Notes under the pieces: model-generated
Told to the model about the DNA's origin: nothing
What the model saw: the letters and a program-made list of their open reading frames with translations, nothing else
Databases searched by the model: none
In this document: positions 1-9,358 of the stretch, in pieces
Layout of the letters: every line of letters starts with the position of its first letter
How positions within the stretch are numbered: position 1 is the stretch's first letter
From: JAOUJD01 sp963811265
GTDB taxonomy: Bacteria; Pseudomonadota; Gammaproteobacteria; Burkholderiales; Burkholderiaceae_F
Assembly: GCA_963811265.1 (NCBI GenBank)
Contig: CAWEQS010000020.1
Coordinates: 1 to 64,000, forward strand
DNA: 64,000 nt
Direction of reading: 5' to 3'
Position numbers and translations under genes: made by a program

Positions 1-2353
1 GCTGTTAGAAAACTTGCACGTCTCGAGAGCACCAAATGCGGTGCGCTTGAAGAGGTCAGCCGCGAGTTGAAGATTTGTCCGGATGTGCCTTTCGTCAGTA
101 GTGGCCGAGGCCTTTTCCGTCCAGTCGCCGCTGAAGTCCTGCGACTCGATGTTGGCGTTGAACATCTTGTTCTTAGACGTCGGCGGAAGTTGAGGCAAGT
201 GCTGCCGCACCAAGGGGGGCACTTGTAGCGGGGTGATTCCTTCCTCGGAATATTTCCGTAAATCTGAGCGCAGCGCTTCTTCGTCGCGGCAGACTGCGCC
301 AAAGGCTTCGTACAAGTCGACGAATACCTTGCCCTTCTTCTCTTGTTTCCCAATAAACAGTCGGACGAGATCTTGGTAACCAGGACGGAAGCCAAACCAC
401 CGCCCCATCTGCATTAGCGTGTCGCCAGCGCCGGTTGGGCGACGATAGTAGGAGATCGTCAAGCCCTCGACTGTATAGCCACGAGAAAGCTTGGTTCCGC
501 CCACCAAGATCGCCCACACGTCGGACTGCTCAAAATCCGGGGTCTCATCGAGATACTTGTCTGACCCATTAACGATGCGTACGGGCTTCCCGCTGCACAC
601 TTTGCTTATGCATTTGGAGATAAAAGGCCGAAGATCGTCAAACGAGTCGGGGAATGGATGTCCGTTCGCGCGAGCTTTGGATACGGGGAGGAAGTCACTC
701 TCGAATAGTTCGCGCAACTCCTTGAGGCCGCTCTGCCTCTGATACCGAACGCCGCCGGCAAATATCCCGTCTACCACTTCTCGATCGCTCTCATGCACAA
801 ATTGCTTTGCCGAGTGGTGAATTAGCATCGTGTGATGGCGAAACCGGTATCGAACAGGATCCTTGGAGCTTCGATAGAGCTTGATTGCGCCGGCGAGGAC
901 GAATGAATCGACTGCCAGCGGAAGATTCTCTGGCTCCTCGTTATCCCCACTGACCGCGCGCACAAACGCGTTTCTATTGCCGCGGTAGTCGCCCTTCTCA
1001 AACTCTTCGTCGAAGTCAAAGAAGTCAGAGACTCCCATGTAGCCCTCAGGGCGAGGGAGACTGATGATGAAGTCCTTCGGGAACAGGTCCTCAGCGTCAT
1101 CAGGATCAATGAACACGTTGGCGAAAGGTGTCGCCGTGTAGCCGACGTACTGCGCGCGGGGAAGCGTCCTCAACAGCCGGCGTATCGCTTCGTTTGTACT
1201 CGTATGAGCGCTTTCCTTTCCCGGCTTTGTTCGATCAACGGTATTGATCGATGCTTGGTCCGATTTCATCGTCGATTACGAGCGTGGGAACGTGCTCCAG
1301 GGCCGTCCTCACCTCTTTTCCCAGCTTCTCCAGGTTCGCGCATAGCTTGTTGACGCGGGACGGGATCTTCTTGATGACCGCAAGTTTTGCGGTCATCGAG
1401 CGGAGGTTGTCGGGGTGGTTCAGCGGTTTTGCACGATCCGAGCGCTTGAAATCGAGAAGCGTGAGGTGTCGACTCAGATTTTGGTAGTCATCGTCGCGGT
1501 TGGTAAGGCGCTCCCAGTCGAAGGACCCTATTTCTGACGGCCGTCCTCCATGCGTCACGAACGAGACCCAATCGGAGTCGCTTCCGTATTCCTCGGTGCC
1601 GAGCAGTTCCTTCCCAACTATCTCCTTGTCGATGCGCCTTTGGGTTTGGCGGCGGAGGATTTCCAGCGTTCCAGCCAGCACGATGATTAAGCGATACCCG
1701 GCGTCGCTGGCTTTTGTAATTAGCCCACTAAAGTGCGATGTCTTCCCGCTCTGCACATACCCCATTACTAATCCCTTGACGGGGTAGATCTCAGAACTCA
1801 TCGGGTCCGACAGACGGGAAATCACATCGTCAATGCTGGCATCCAAGCCGCTTGTCGCGTTTGATGACCAATTCCCCTTGGGGGGGCAAAGTTGCGCTCG
1901 ATAGTGTGTCCAGTAGAAGTCACGTATCGCTCCGCTTCGCTTCCTTTCAAGGTACCAAGGGATGTGTTTCTTTGCGATAACGATTGCAAGGTCCGCGCTT
2001 GAGAATCTCAATACGACCTTGTTCAGCTCAAACTGCTGCGCAGCGTTAAAGCCAAGCCGGCCAAGGATCTCCTGCCTTCTCTCTTCCGTGTGCGGAAGTG
2101 CTTTGGACCAAGTCGCGTCTGCTTGATGGTCCCAGCCCTGGATCGCGAGAGTGAGCGCATGTAGTACCCGATCGTTCGGTCCGCAGTTACGCAAACGATT
2201 TACTAGTACCGAGAGCGGATCCTTGGGGATGAATGTGGAGTCGAGGCCGGCGATGAAGCGTAGCGCCCGTTCCAAGTCGCTTGGCGGCTTCTGGCGCAGC
2301 GTATCGAGCGCGAACTCCAGAGTCGTAGCTAGTGCTTCCCCAATGTCTGGCAT
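1..2353 (-). CDS. Z1-domain superfamily II helicase/ATPase, frameshifted and cut by the left window edge
   Basis: Z1 proteins are predicted superfamily II DNA helicases/ATPases found in restriction-like and phage-defence operons. The N-terminal frame (1235-2353) carries a Walker A motif, GYVQSGKT, at about residues 198-205 and ends in a Walker B motif, LVIDDE. Removing one base from the T run at 1264-1266 lets the frame continue as ESDQASINTV, then the Z1 signatures YVGYTATPFANV, GGTKLSRGYTVEGL and MQMGRWFGFR, still open at base 1. The protein therefore continues left of the window. The start lies 2 bp after the stop of the nuclease-like gene, so the two are co-transcribed. The single frameshift sits exactly at Walker B; given the many similar shifts in this window I think it is an assembly indel, but real inactivation cannot be excluded. 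Confidence 0.88.
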
Positions 2354-2355
2354 TG

Positions 2356-3348
2356 CTACTCCAACGTCAGGTCGCCAAGAGTTCGTTTGTATGTCTGCCC
2401 GCCTTCCGGCTCACCGAGGCCTTCTAGGTCGACTCGATAGGACATCTGATCGATTCGCCCTGCCACGGCAGATGGCATTACGCTTTCCAGCATATTGAGG
2501 GTTACCCGCGGGCACCTCTCATCAACGGGGACGATCATGGGCGAGTCGGCGAGAATCAGCCTGTTTCCGTAATGCTCATCGTCGTCGTCGTCGTACTCCG
2601 CCGAGGCCAGCTTCTCCTCGAACTTGGCCCTGGCCGTGTTAGCGCCGGTGATCGACTGCCGTATGCCCGCCACGCGCTCCTTAAGGCTGAGCCCTCCGTC
2701 TGAGCCAGCATCCGCCAGCCTTAGCGAGAGTATGAAGAGGGAGTGACCTTTGCTAGGAGTCAACTGATGGAGGCCATGGATCATGTGACGTCGATGTGCA
2801 GTGCGAGTAGATTTCACTTCGACGTCGAACACCCCAATCCGAAAATCATGCCTATCCGCGATCGACTGATCTCGTCCTGTCCAAGCGTCGATCGCACTCG
2901 GCCCGCGCTGCCGAATGAGTGCCCGGAGAAACATAAGTTCTCCTGATAATCCCAGTTGCTGGTCGGGGGTGAGAATGTCCTTCGGCGCGGCGAATTGCTT
3001 CCAGCGCCCTATGGCAGCGTCAAAGGCGCCGAGAGCGGTTTGTTCTGGCTGCTCAAAGTCCTCAGTTAGCAGACCCGCAAACCTATGAAATTCCCGATAG
3101 AAGTGATCAGAGGCCGTCGATAGCTGCAACACTGTCCCGGTGTCGTCCTTGCCGATCTTTACTGAAAATTCCGAGAAGTGTTCTGGTGGAACCTCCGTGC
3201 CTGGCGGGACTGGAAGTCGGATGTACAGATGACCGCCGGGAGTTGCGTCAAAACCTATCCTTGCCCCTCGTGTGCCTCCCAGCGATAGAAGGAAAGGCGT
3301 CTGGCTTTTCAGGAAACGTTCGACGCCTGCCCAAGACAGGGTCTCCAC
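2356..3348 (-). CDS. PD-(D/E)XK motif protein (DUF4420 family), defence-associated
   Basis: This 330-residue protein resembles the DUF4420 / PD-(D/E)XK family, predicted restriction-type nucleases of the operons that also encode a MORC-like ATPase and a Z1 helicase. The probable active site is visible: E137 in GLSGEL, D168 in HDFRIG and E177-x-K179 in VEVKST, the usual E...D...ExK layout. An acidic run (YDDDDDEH) lies near residue 252. It starts 4 bp after the ATPase stop and ends 2 bp before the Z1 start, so the three form one transcription unit. The base composition is lower in GC than the genes to the right, which suits an acquired defence module. Nuclease activity is inferred from the motif only. 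Confidence 0.85.
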   Translation of the reverse strand: METLSWAGVERFLKSQTPFLLSLGGTRGARIGFDATPGGHLYIRLPVPPGTEVPPEHFSEFSVKIGKDDTGTVLQLSTASDHFYREFHRFAGLLTEDFEQPEQTALGAFDAAIGRWKQFAAPKDILTPDQQLGLSGELMFLRALIRQRGPSAIDAWTGRDQSIADRHDFRIGVFDVEVKSTRTAHRRHMIHGLHQLTPSKGHSLFILSLRLADAGSDGGLSLKERVAGIRQSITGANTARAKFEEKLASAEYDDDDDEHYGNRLILADSPMIVPVDERCPRVTLNMLESVMPSAVAGRIDQMSYRVDLEGLGEPEGGQTYKRTLGDLTLE

Positions 3349-3352
3349 AGGA

Positions 3353-4855
3353 CTACTCCTTCATTGATGCGAGAAGAGCCTGGTTGATCTTTTGCAGCCA
3401 CTCCATGGCCTTCTTGGTTGCAAAGGATTTCTCGAGCTCTCCCTGAAATAGAAACATAAGTGCAACTTTCAGGACAGGAGCATCGTTACCCGTTCCTTCC
3501 TTCAGGTTCTTCTTGTATCGCGCGTTCAGGAGAATGACGTCGTTCTCTGCATCGATTCGTACGATTTCGTCGGCATCCAGCTTCGTCCATCTGAACGACA
3601 CCTTCTTTGGTCGGCTCGTCCCCTTTTCTGAGAGGATGGTCGCGATTGCACTCTGCGCTTTCGGTGATATGCCTAGGCCCGGTACGCAAGGAAAGCGTGC
3701 AGCTTCCTTCGTCTTCTGCTTTCGGTATGTCAACTCGGCATCGCTCAAATACTTCTCAAACGTGAGCCCCGAGGCCGACTTCGCTTCATGCAGTGCTGAT
3801 ATGAAGTTCGGGGATGGATCAAGTCTGCTCTTCGCAACATCGAGCTTGAACATGGAGTCGAGTGCGGAAGGCAAGTCGACGCGCACTCGCGCGAGCGATA
3901 GGTGAGGCTCCCCATCGTCCGCCTTTATGCCGTTCCATCCGCCTGCTTGGATGATTCGATTATTTCTATAGAAGTAGAAGCCTTGCCTAAGAGCAACCTT
4001 GCCGCCTCCCAAGCGATATCCGGAGCGGTTGGATTTCGGCGGCCACACATGACATTCAACCGCAACTTTCGTGGCGCCAAGCTTGAACGGCAGCGTCACC
4101 GGATAGCCGGATCTTCCTGACTCTTCATACGAAAAAGGATTCAAACCCTCGACGTATCGCGCAACCCCGCTTGGTTCCTCAGGCCAGAACTGCTGGTCAA
4201 TTCCAATCTGAAGTTGTCCTGATTCTAAAAAGCGGTGGAATCGAATTCCAAGTTCGGTGCAGAGCTCGCCGGTCGTCTTGACAAGAACCTGATCGAGGTT
4301 GTTCGGAAGTGCTTGAAGATGTTCAAGACGCTCCCACATCACGATCGTCCCCGATCGTTTGATCTTGAACGCGCCGAATTCCTGGTCGAGGACGCGCGAT
4401 ACGCCATCCACCCGCAGGATTTCGCAAGTCCAGTTCTTTCTGACGTTTTCCAGCGTCCAGCGTCGACCGAGTTTTTCACGTGCCTGACGCGTTATCACGG
4501 TTACGGTATCGGCTTGGCTTAGCGAGGCAGACTTCAGCCCAATGCCGTACTTTCCGAGCTGAGTTCCCGACTTTGCCGAACGAGAGCCGAAGCGCATAGC
4601 TTCGCGGAGTTCGCTCTCGTTCATACCGGATCCATCATCTGCAATCAGGACGCTGTGTATGCCTGCTGAGCTTCTGACGAATCGGATGTGGACGTTCGCG
4701 GCCCCTGCGTCCACGGAGTTGTCTACCAAGTCCGCGATCGCATCCGCGAACCGATATCCGAGCCGCGAAAAGATATCCGCCGCCCGTTCCTCATCTGGAG
4801 GCAGGGGCTCGCGATCAACTGCCTGCAACTCCAAGTAGTCTCGCTTATCCATCAA
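3353..4855 (-). CDS. GHKL-type ATPase (MutL/MORC/HSP90-like) of a predicted restriction-like system
   Basis: This 500-residue protein has an N-terminal GHKL ATPase domain: the N box ADLVDNSVDAGA (D42, N46), the G1 box IADDGSGM (D73, G75, G77) and the G2 box GKYGIGLKSAS (101-111). The rest is the long C-terminal part typical of the prokaryotic MORC/HSP90-like ATPases found beside Z1 and REase-fold genes. Such proteins are thought to act as ATP-driven clamps or DNA-remodelling subunits; no enzyme activity beyond ATP binding can be read here. It is the first gene of the three-gene unit. The codon for M2 (ATGATGGAT) gives an alternative start one codon in. GC content is clearly below the rest of the window. 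Confidence 0.87.
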   Translation of the reverse strand: MMDKRDYLELQAVDREPLPPDEERAADIFSRLGYRFADAIADLVDNSVDAGAANVHIRFVRSSAGIHSVLIADDGSGMNESELREAMRFGSRSAKSGTQLGKYGIGLKSASLSQADTVTVITRQAREKLGRRWTLENVRKNWTCEILRVDGVSRVLDQEFGAFKIKRSGTIVMWERLEHLQALPNNLDQVLVKTTGELCTELGIRFHRFLESGQLQIGIDQQFWPEEPSGVARYVEGLNPFSYEESGRSGYPVTLPFKLGATKVAVECHVWPPKSNRSGYRLGGGKVALRQGFYFYRNNRIIQAGGWNGIKADDGEPHLSLARVRVDLPSALDSMFKLDVAKSRLDPSPNFISALHEAKSASGLTFEKYLSDAELTYRKQKTKEAARFPCVPGLGISPKAQSAIATILSEKGTSRPKKVSFRWTKLDADEIVRIDAENDVILLNARYKKNLKEGTGNDAPVLKVALMFLFQGELEKSFATKKAMEWLQKINQALLASMKE

Positions 4856-4888
4856 GCGGACACTCTCCCGAGCGCTTGTATTCAGGTC

Positions 4889-4906
4889 GTCAAGACATTA
4901 GTTGAC
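4889..4906. promoter_or_regulatory. Inverted repeat upstream of the ATPase/nuclease/Z1 operon
   Basis: GTCAA (4889-4893) and TTGAC (4902-4906) form a 5-bp inverted repeat with an 8-bp spacer, 34 bp upstream of the ATPase start. The position would suit an operator or promoter element for the defence-like operon, possibly for the neighbouring WYL regulator. The arms are short, so it could be chance. I see no convincing -10 box. Confidence 0.25.
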
Positions 4907-5021
4907 AGTTCGGTAAGGGGAATTGATGAATATCGAGCTACTCTCCCGCGCGAGTTCCCGCCATTTGCGAGTTTGCGATCTTCTTAAGGACAAACTGAGG
5001 CCATCGGCCCAGTCGTGAGCT

Positions 5022-5398
5022 TCAAGCTTGCCAGACCCCGTACCCCGCCTCCCTAAGCTCCTCGGCCAGCTCCCGCTCCATCGTCATCGCCGCCTCATAC
5101 GGCATCGGATTCAGGTGCGCGAACAGTTCCGGCAGCAACCGGGTGCCGAACCGCAGCACGAACACGTTGCCCTTGTGCCCGCGCTTGTGGTTCTTGAAGC
5201 GCTCCGCCACGGCGAGCCCGGTCATCCCGACGTACACGCACGGCTGGCCTTCGACGTAGCCCGGGTTCCGCCTTCGAAACGCCGGTCTGCAAGCACGTCG
5301 AGCGCCAGCTCGACCACGTAGACGTTGTGCGAGAGCCGGGGCGCGCGCGGCTCGCCGCGCTTCTTCTTCGCCGTCGCCACCTCAAGCCCGGCCGGCAT
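5022..5398 (-). CDS. GIY-YIG nuclease-like protein, frameshifted
   Basis: The ATG at 5398 opens MPAGLEVATAKKKRGEPR, followed by a GIY-like strand HNVYVVEL. After one missing G near 5266-5272 the frame continues to GYVEGQPCVYVGMTGL and ERFKNHKRGHKGN, ending REAGYGVWQA. The VYVxEL ... YVGMTG ... ERFxxH pattern resembles the GIY-YIG fold, but the match is to a divergent short family and nuclease activity is not certain. The start overlaps the probable stop of the WYL regulator (5382-5384 in the corrected frame), so the two are likely co-translated. It lies between the regulator and the lower-GC defence operon, on the same strand. Confidence 0.5.
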
Positions 5399-6366
5399 AG
5401 ACGCTTCGCCGCGTCGGCCAGCCGCTTCGCGATCCGCGTCCGCAGGCTCGCCGGCGCCATCACCTCGACGTTCTCCCCGTGCCGCAGGATCTCCAGCTCG
5501 AGTTCCGCCGGATCGCTGTACGGCACCTTCAGCTCGTACTTGCCCGCCGTCCAGCTCGCGCCCCTTCTGCTGTTCGTTCCAGTTCTCCGAGCGCACCCAC
5601 TTCGCGGCGTCCTTGTTGAACACCAGCGTCGCCCACTGCAGGTCCTTGCCGCGGTAGATGCCGTAGCCGCCGCCCAGTTCCTCGTCCACCGTCTTCAGCG
5701 ACACCTCCTTCGCCTTCTGGTCGGTGAGCTTCGCGGCCTCGATCGAGTCGAGCGAGAACATGCGGATGCCGTCGGACTGGTGGCACCACGCGTCCAGGTA
5801 CCAGTTGCCCTTGTAGTTCACCAGCCGCAGCGGCGACACCTCGCGCTCGGTGTGGCGGTCCTTGGCGCGGCCGTAGTAGCGGATCACGAGCCGCAGCCGC
5901 TTCACGAGCGCCGCGCCGATCGTCTCGAAGACCTTGGGCTCGACGCGCCGCCGCTGCACCGCGATCAGCTTCACGCGCTTCAGGATCTCGTTGGCCGAGC
6001 CGTCGGCCGCGTCCAGCAGCGCCTGCAGGCGCGTCATCAGCGGCTTGATGTGCCGGCCCAGCAGCCCGCTCTCGTCGGTGCCCTCGAGCATCTGGTACAT
6101 CGACATCAGCGCGAGGATCTCCTCGGGCGAGAACCACAGCCCGGGCAGCTCGAACGAGGGCCCGCTGTTGGGCGTGCCGAACCGGTAGCCGCCGGCGTCG
6201 CGGTCGAACACGAGCGGGGCGTTGAAGCTGTCGCGCAGCTTCACGAGGTCGCGCTTCAGCGTGGCGCGCGAGACCTCCAGCTCGTCCATCAGGTGCGTTG
6301 AACGGACACGACGCGCCGCGCCTCGATGAGGTTCTTGATCCGGTGCAGTCGCTCGAACTGGCTCAT
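5382..6366 (-). CDS. WYL-domain transcriptional regulator (HTH + WYL), frameshifted
   Basis: Joining frames gives MSQFERLHRIKNLIEARR at the start (ATG at 6366), an HTH with LMDELEVSRATLKRDLVKLR, and a WYL domain with VNYKGNWYLDAWCHQ. The tail VPYSDPAELELEILRHGE ends in the C-terminal extension common to these regulators. Three indels are needed: a missing base near 6295, an extra C in the CCC run at 5543-5545, and one base near 5400. WYL proteins are ligand-responsive DNA-binding regulators, and several control phage-defence loci (for example BrxR and CapW). The gene is transcribed toward the Z1 module but separated from it by the GIY-YIG-like gene and a gap. Control of that module is a guess. 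Confidence 0.8.
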
Positions 6367-6475
6367 GGCATCTCCTGGTCCGGCGACCTTAGTCGACAGT
6401 GCCGCCGCCCCACTTGACGGAGATCCACCGTTCCGGCGGCGCTTTTCTCATCGGGTGAGAAGGTGGCGCAGCGCC

Positions 6476-7027
6476 TCACCGCGGCCGCAGCGCGTGGACG
6501 CGGTCGAACTCGGCTTCCAGTTCCGGATGCACGCCGCGCAGCCCGTCGACCACCTGCTTCGCCCAGTCGAAATACTCCTGCTTCCGCTTCAGGTCCCAGC
6601 TGGGCGGGCGCGCGACGATGTCGCGCAGGTTGACGATCTTGTCCGCGAGCTTCACCAGCTTGGCCTGCCCCGAGAGGTGCGGCGCGTGGGCGATCTGCAT
6701 CCGCTTGCGCAATGCCTTGCTCTGGGTCTTCTCGTCGGTCACCTCCGCGACGATCGAGGCCACCTCGCGGCCGAACTCGCGCTCGAGCTCCGCCTCGGTC
6801 GTGTCCGTGTCTTCGATGGTGTCGTGCAGGATCGCGGCCGCCAGGACGTCGGCATCCTCGACGCCGGCCTCCGTGGCCAGCGTGCTCGCCACCGCCAGCG
6901 GGTGGTTGATGTACGGGCTGCCGCGCACGCCCTTGCGCCGCTGCTCGCGGTGCTTGAACGCGGCGAACTCCGCAGCGGACAGGACTTTGGCGATTCCGCC
7001 CGGTACTGCTTCCCTGGTTCTTTCCAT
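6476..7027 (-). CDS. HD-domain (p)ppGpp hydrolase-like protein (SpoT hydrolase / MESH1 type)
   Basis: This is a 183-residue stand-alone HD domain of the RelA/SpoT hydrolase type, about the size of MESH1-like small alarmone hydrolases. Metal and catalytic residues are visible: H42 (YINHPLAVA), H68-D69 with E72-D73 (AAILHDTIEDTD), and KLADKIVNLRD with D129 and N133. No synthetase or TGS/ACT domain is present, so hydrolysis of (p)ppGpp, or of NADPH as reported for MESH1, is the likely reaction. The ATG at 7027 follows an AAGGAAA ribosome-binding site. The gene is alone on its strand. Family assignment is firm; the physiological substrate is not. Confidence 0.85.
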   Translation of the reverse strand: MERTREAVPGGIAKVLSAAEFAAFKHREQRRKGVRGSPYINHPLAVASTLATEAGVEDADVLAAAILHDTIEDTDTTEAELEREFGREVASIVAEVTDEKTQSKALRKRMQIAHAPHLSGQAKLVKLADKIVNLRDIVARPPSWDLKRKQEYFDWAKQVVDGLRGVHPELEAEFDRVHALRPR

Positions 7028-7291
7028 CGATTTTCCTTCTGTCGCTCACAACCGGGACGATCTCAGTGTGCCGCTTCTGCCAGGAGGAGGTATGGCGTTT
7101 GCTCACCTCGATTCCAGATAGCAGTGCAAACACGGGCTCGCGCCGTGAGCCCCGTTTCTGCCAGACTTCAATCGTTGTCACGTCGCCGATTTGATCCGCT
7201 GATTGCGGGCGACTCATAAATCCAGCTAAAGCGCGGGTGTCTCCGCCTCCCCGGAAGCCGCCCGTTGGACCCGTGGGAGGCCGGAGCACCG

Positions 7292-8938
7292 ATGGACCGC
7301 CTGTTCAATTCCCGTCTGCAATCGTCCCTGGTCTGGGGTTTCGACCCGATCGAGGGCCTTCTTCCCGAATCAGAGCCGGCTCCCGTCGTGGGCGGCGTGC
7401 CGGCGCAGTGGCGCGAGTACCTCGACGCCCGCCACCTCAACGCCTACTACGCGCGCATCGTCGCCTGCGTGCAGAAGCCGGTCGAGATCGAGCTTCGTCC
7501 CGGCCTGCGGCGCGTGTCGGTCCTCGGCATCGCCGTCTTCGAGCGCGACGCCAACGGCTTCGTGACGGCCTACCTGTGGGCCTGGAGAAACGGCGCGCTC
7601 GGCTGCTTCGCGCAACCGCCCGAGCGGATCTCGATCGGCGACACGCCGCACGGCTGGACCTGGCTCGAGATGTTCCGCCAGGGGTTCGTGGCCGAGCTGG
7701 CGTGGCGCCTGCGCTGCGAGCGGGCGGAACTTGACGGCTACTCGCGCTGGGTGTTCGCGCGCTTCCGCCGCCGGCTCGCCCGCGAGTGCGACCTGCGGCA
7801 CATGCGCGAGCAGGTCCGCGCCGCGCTCGCGCTCGACCCGCTCGCCGTGCAGGTGGCGCGCCGCATCCGGCTCGCCTGCAAGCGCCGGGTCTTCACCACG
7901 CTGGCCGAGTACAACCACGCCATCGCGTACCTGCCCGCGTACCGCAAGCTGCAGAAGGAAGCGCCGAACCTGGTGCCGCTGTACGCCGCGCACGCCGACG
8001 ACCTGCCGCCGCTCGGCGCCGGCGAGCCGGCGCAGCTCCTGAAGGAGCACGTGATGGAGAACTTCGGCATCCGCCAGGCCACGTGGGCGCTGGCGCACCG
8101 CATGCGGCCGCGCTGGGTGTACCTGATCGAGGACTTCTACAACGGCCCGGCGGCCGAGTCGACGATCGACCTGCTGAAGGTGATGGAGGTGCTCGGCTGC
8201 CGGCAGGCTCCGCCGCAGTGGTACTTGTGGAACCTGCTGCAGGTATTCGGCCACCACGGTCACCGGTTGTGCGGCTACTGGACGCAATACGACGAATACG
8301 GGCGCGCCCTGCAGCGCCTGACGGCGCTGATCGAAGCGGCCGACGGCGCGCAGCTGCGCGACATGCGCGAGCGCATCTACGAAGTGCTCGCGTGGATCGT
8401 CGACGAGAACGCGCAGTCGCTGCGCGGCATTGCGCGCGCCGGGTGGAAGTGGTTCGTGCGCCACGCGGAGGAGTGGCGCAGGCTCCAGGAGAAGAGCGCC
8501 GCGGCGCTGCCTGGCCGGTGGCCCGCGCCGTTCGAGGAATTCCGGTCGCACGGGCACGCCGCCGTCGTGCTGCGCAGTCATCGCGAACTGCTGCGCGAAG
8601 CGCGGGCGATGCGCCATTGCGTCGACATCTACGCGGAGCGCTGCGCGGGCGGCGGCCACCTGATCCTGTCGATCCGGCGCGACGGGCGCGCGCGGCCGCT
8701 CGCCACCGCGCACCTGTGCCTCCACCGCGGGCGGTGGAGGGTCGTTCACGTCGCCGGCGCCGCCAACACGGTGCCGCGGCCGGTCGCGGTGCGCCTCGCG
8801 AACGAGGCGACCGCGCAGATCAACGCGATGGGATGGTCGCCGCCGGCCGGGCCGGACGAGCAATCGGGTGCGCAGGAGTCGGGCGCAATTGGCGCGCAGC
8901 GGCCGGAGCTGGCGCTGATGGCGGACGATGCTTCTTGA
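7292..8938 (+). CDS. PcfJ-like domain protein
   Basis: The C-terminal third has the PcfJ-like signature HRELLREARAMRHCVDIY, then AERCAGGGHLILSIRR and a strand-rich end (ARPLATAHLCLHRGRWRV). PcfJ was named from a conjugative plasmid locus, but family members occur widely in chromosomes and have no proven function. The long N-terminal part (about 390 residues) is Arg- and Trp-rich with no motif I recognise. The ATG at 7292 follows GGGAGG and is preferred to the in-frame TTG at 7265. The next two small genes lie on the same strand (15 and 87 bp gaps) and may be co-expressed. Confidence 0.65.
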   Translation: MDRLFNSRLQSSLVWGFDPIEGLLPESEPAPVVGGVPAQWREYLDARHLNAYYARIVACVQKPVEIELRPGLRRVSVLGIAVFERDANGFVTAYLWAWRNGALGCFAQPPERISIGDTPHGWTWLEMFRQGFVAELAWRLRCERAELDGYSRWVFARFRRRLARECDLRHMREQVRAALALDPLAVQVARRIRLACKRRVFTTLAEYNHAIAYLPAYRKLQKEAPNLVPLYAAHADDLPPLGAGEPAQLLKEHVMENFGIRQATWALAHRMRPRWVYLIEDFYNGPAAESTIDLLKVMEVLGCRQAPPQWYLWNLLQVFGHHGHRLCGYWTQYDEYGRALQRLTALIEAADGAQLRDMRERIYEVLAWIVDENAQSLRGIARAGWKWFVRHAEEWRRLQEKSAAALPGRWPAPFEEFRSHGHAAVVLRSHRELLREARAMRHCVDIYAERCAGGGHLILSIRRDGRARPLATAHLCLHRGRWRVVHVAGAANTVPRPVAVRLANEATAQINAMGWSPPAGPDEQSGAQESGAIGAQRPELALMADDAS

Positions 8939-8953
8939 GCACGGAGAAGGAAG

Positions 8954-9271
8954 ATGACGAACCGCAACGAATCCATCCCGGCAGCACAACCCCCCGCACA
9001 GCCGTCGGACTGCACGCCCGAGCAGCTCGCCCACGGGCGCTATTTCGACGCCCTGCACGACCTGGTCGAAGACGCCGCGGCGGGCGGCAACATGCGCCAG
9101 CTTGCCGACGTCATCGCATGGACCTTCGCGCGCATTGCGATCGGCTACGGTCCTTTCGCGACCGGCGACATGCTCGGGCTCGTCGGCAAGTACATGACCG
9201 GCATCGAGACGCGGAACCAGGCCGAGCGTGAACTCGAGCGCGAGCGGGCCTCGGGCCACATGCCGCACTGA
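8954..9271 (+). CDS. Hypothetical protein, 105 aa
   Basis: A small, soluble, mostly helical protein with a Pro/Ala-rich start and an acidic middle (ALHDLVEDAAAGG). It ends in a charged helix, RNQAERELERERASG. An AAGGAAG ribosome-binding site precedes the ATG, and the gene starts 15 bp after the PcfJ-like gene. I recognise no family. The operon-like spacing suggests a link with the PcfJ-like protein. Confidence 0.6.
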   Translation: MTNRNESIPAAQPPAQPSDCTPEQLAHGRYFDALHDLVEDAAAGGNMRQLADVIAWTFARIAIGYGPFATGDMLGLVGKYMTGIETRNQAERELERERASGHMPH

Positions 9272-9358
9272 GTCCGTCCTTCGTCGCCGATTTCGCTCCA
9301 CTTGCGGGCGACGCTAAACAAGACCGCTAAACGGAGCGTTGACCATTGGAGTCGACGA

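Noticed and set aside
7134..7152. GGGCTC / GAGCCC hairpin between the HD gene and the PcfJ-like gene
   Set aside because: It has only three Ts after it and lies upstream of both divergent genes, so a terminator role is unlikely.
7370..9301. Minus-strand frame of 643 residues opposite the PcfJ-like gene
   Set aside because: No motifs; the PcfJ-like signature is on the plus strand with a good ribosome-binding site.
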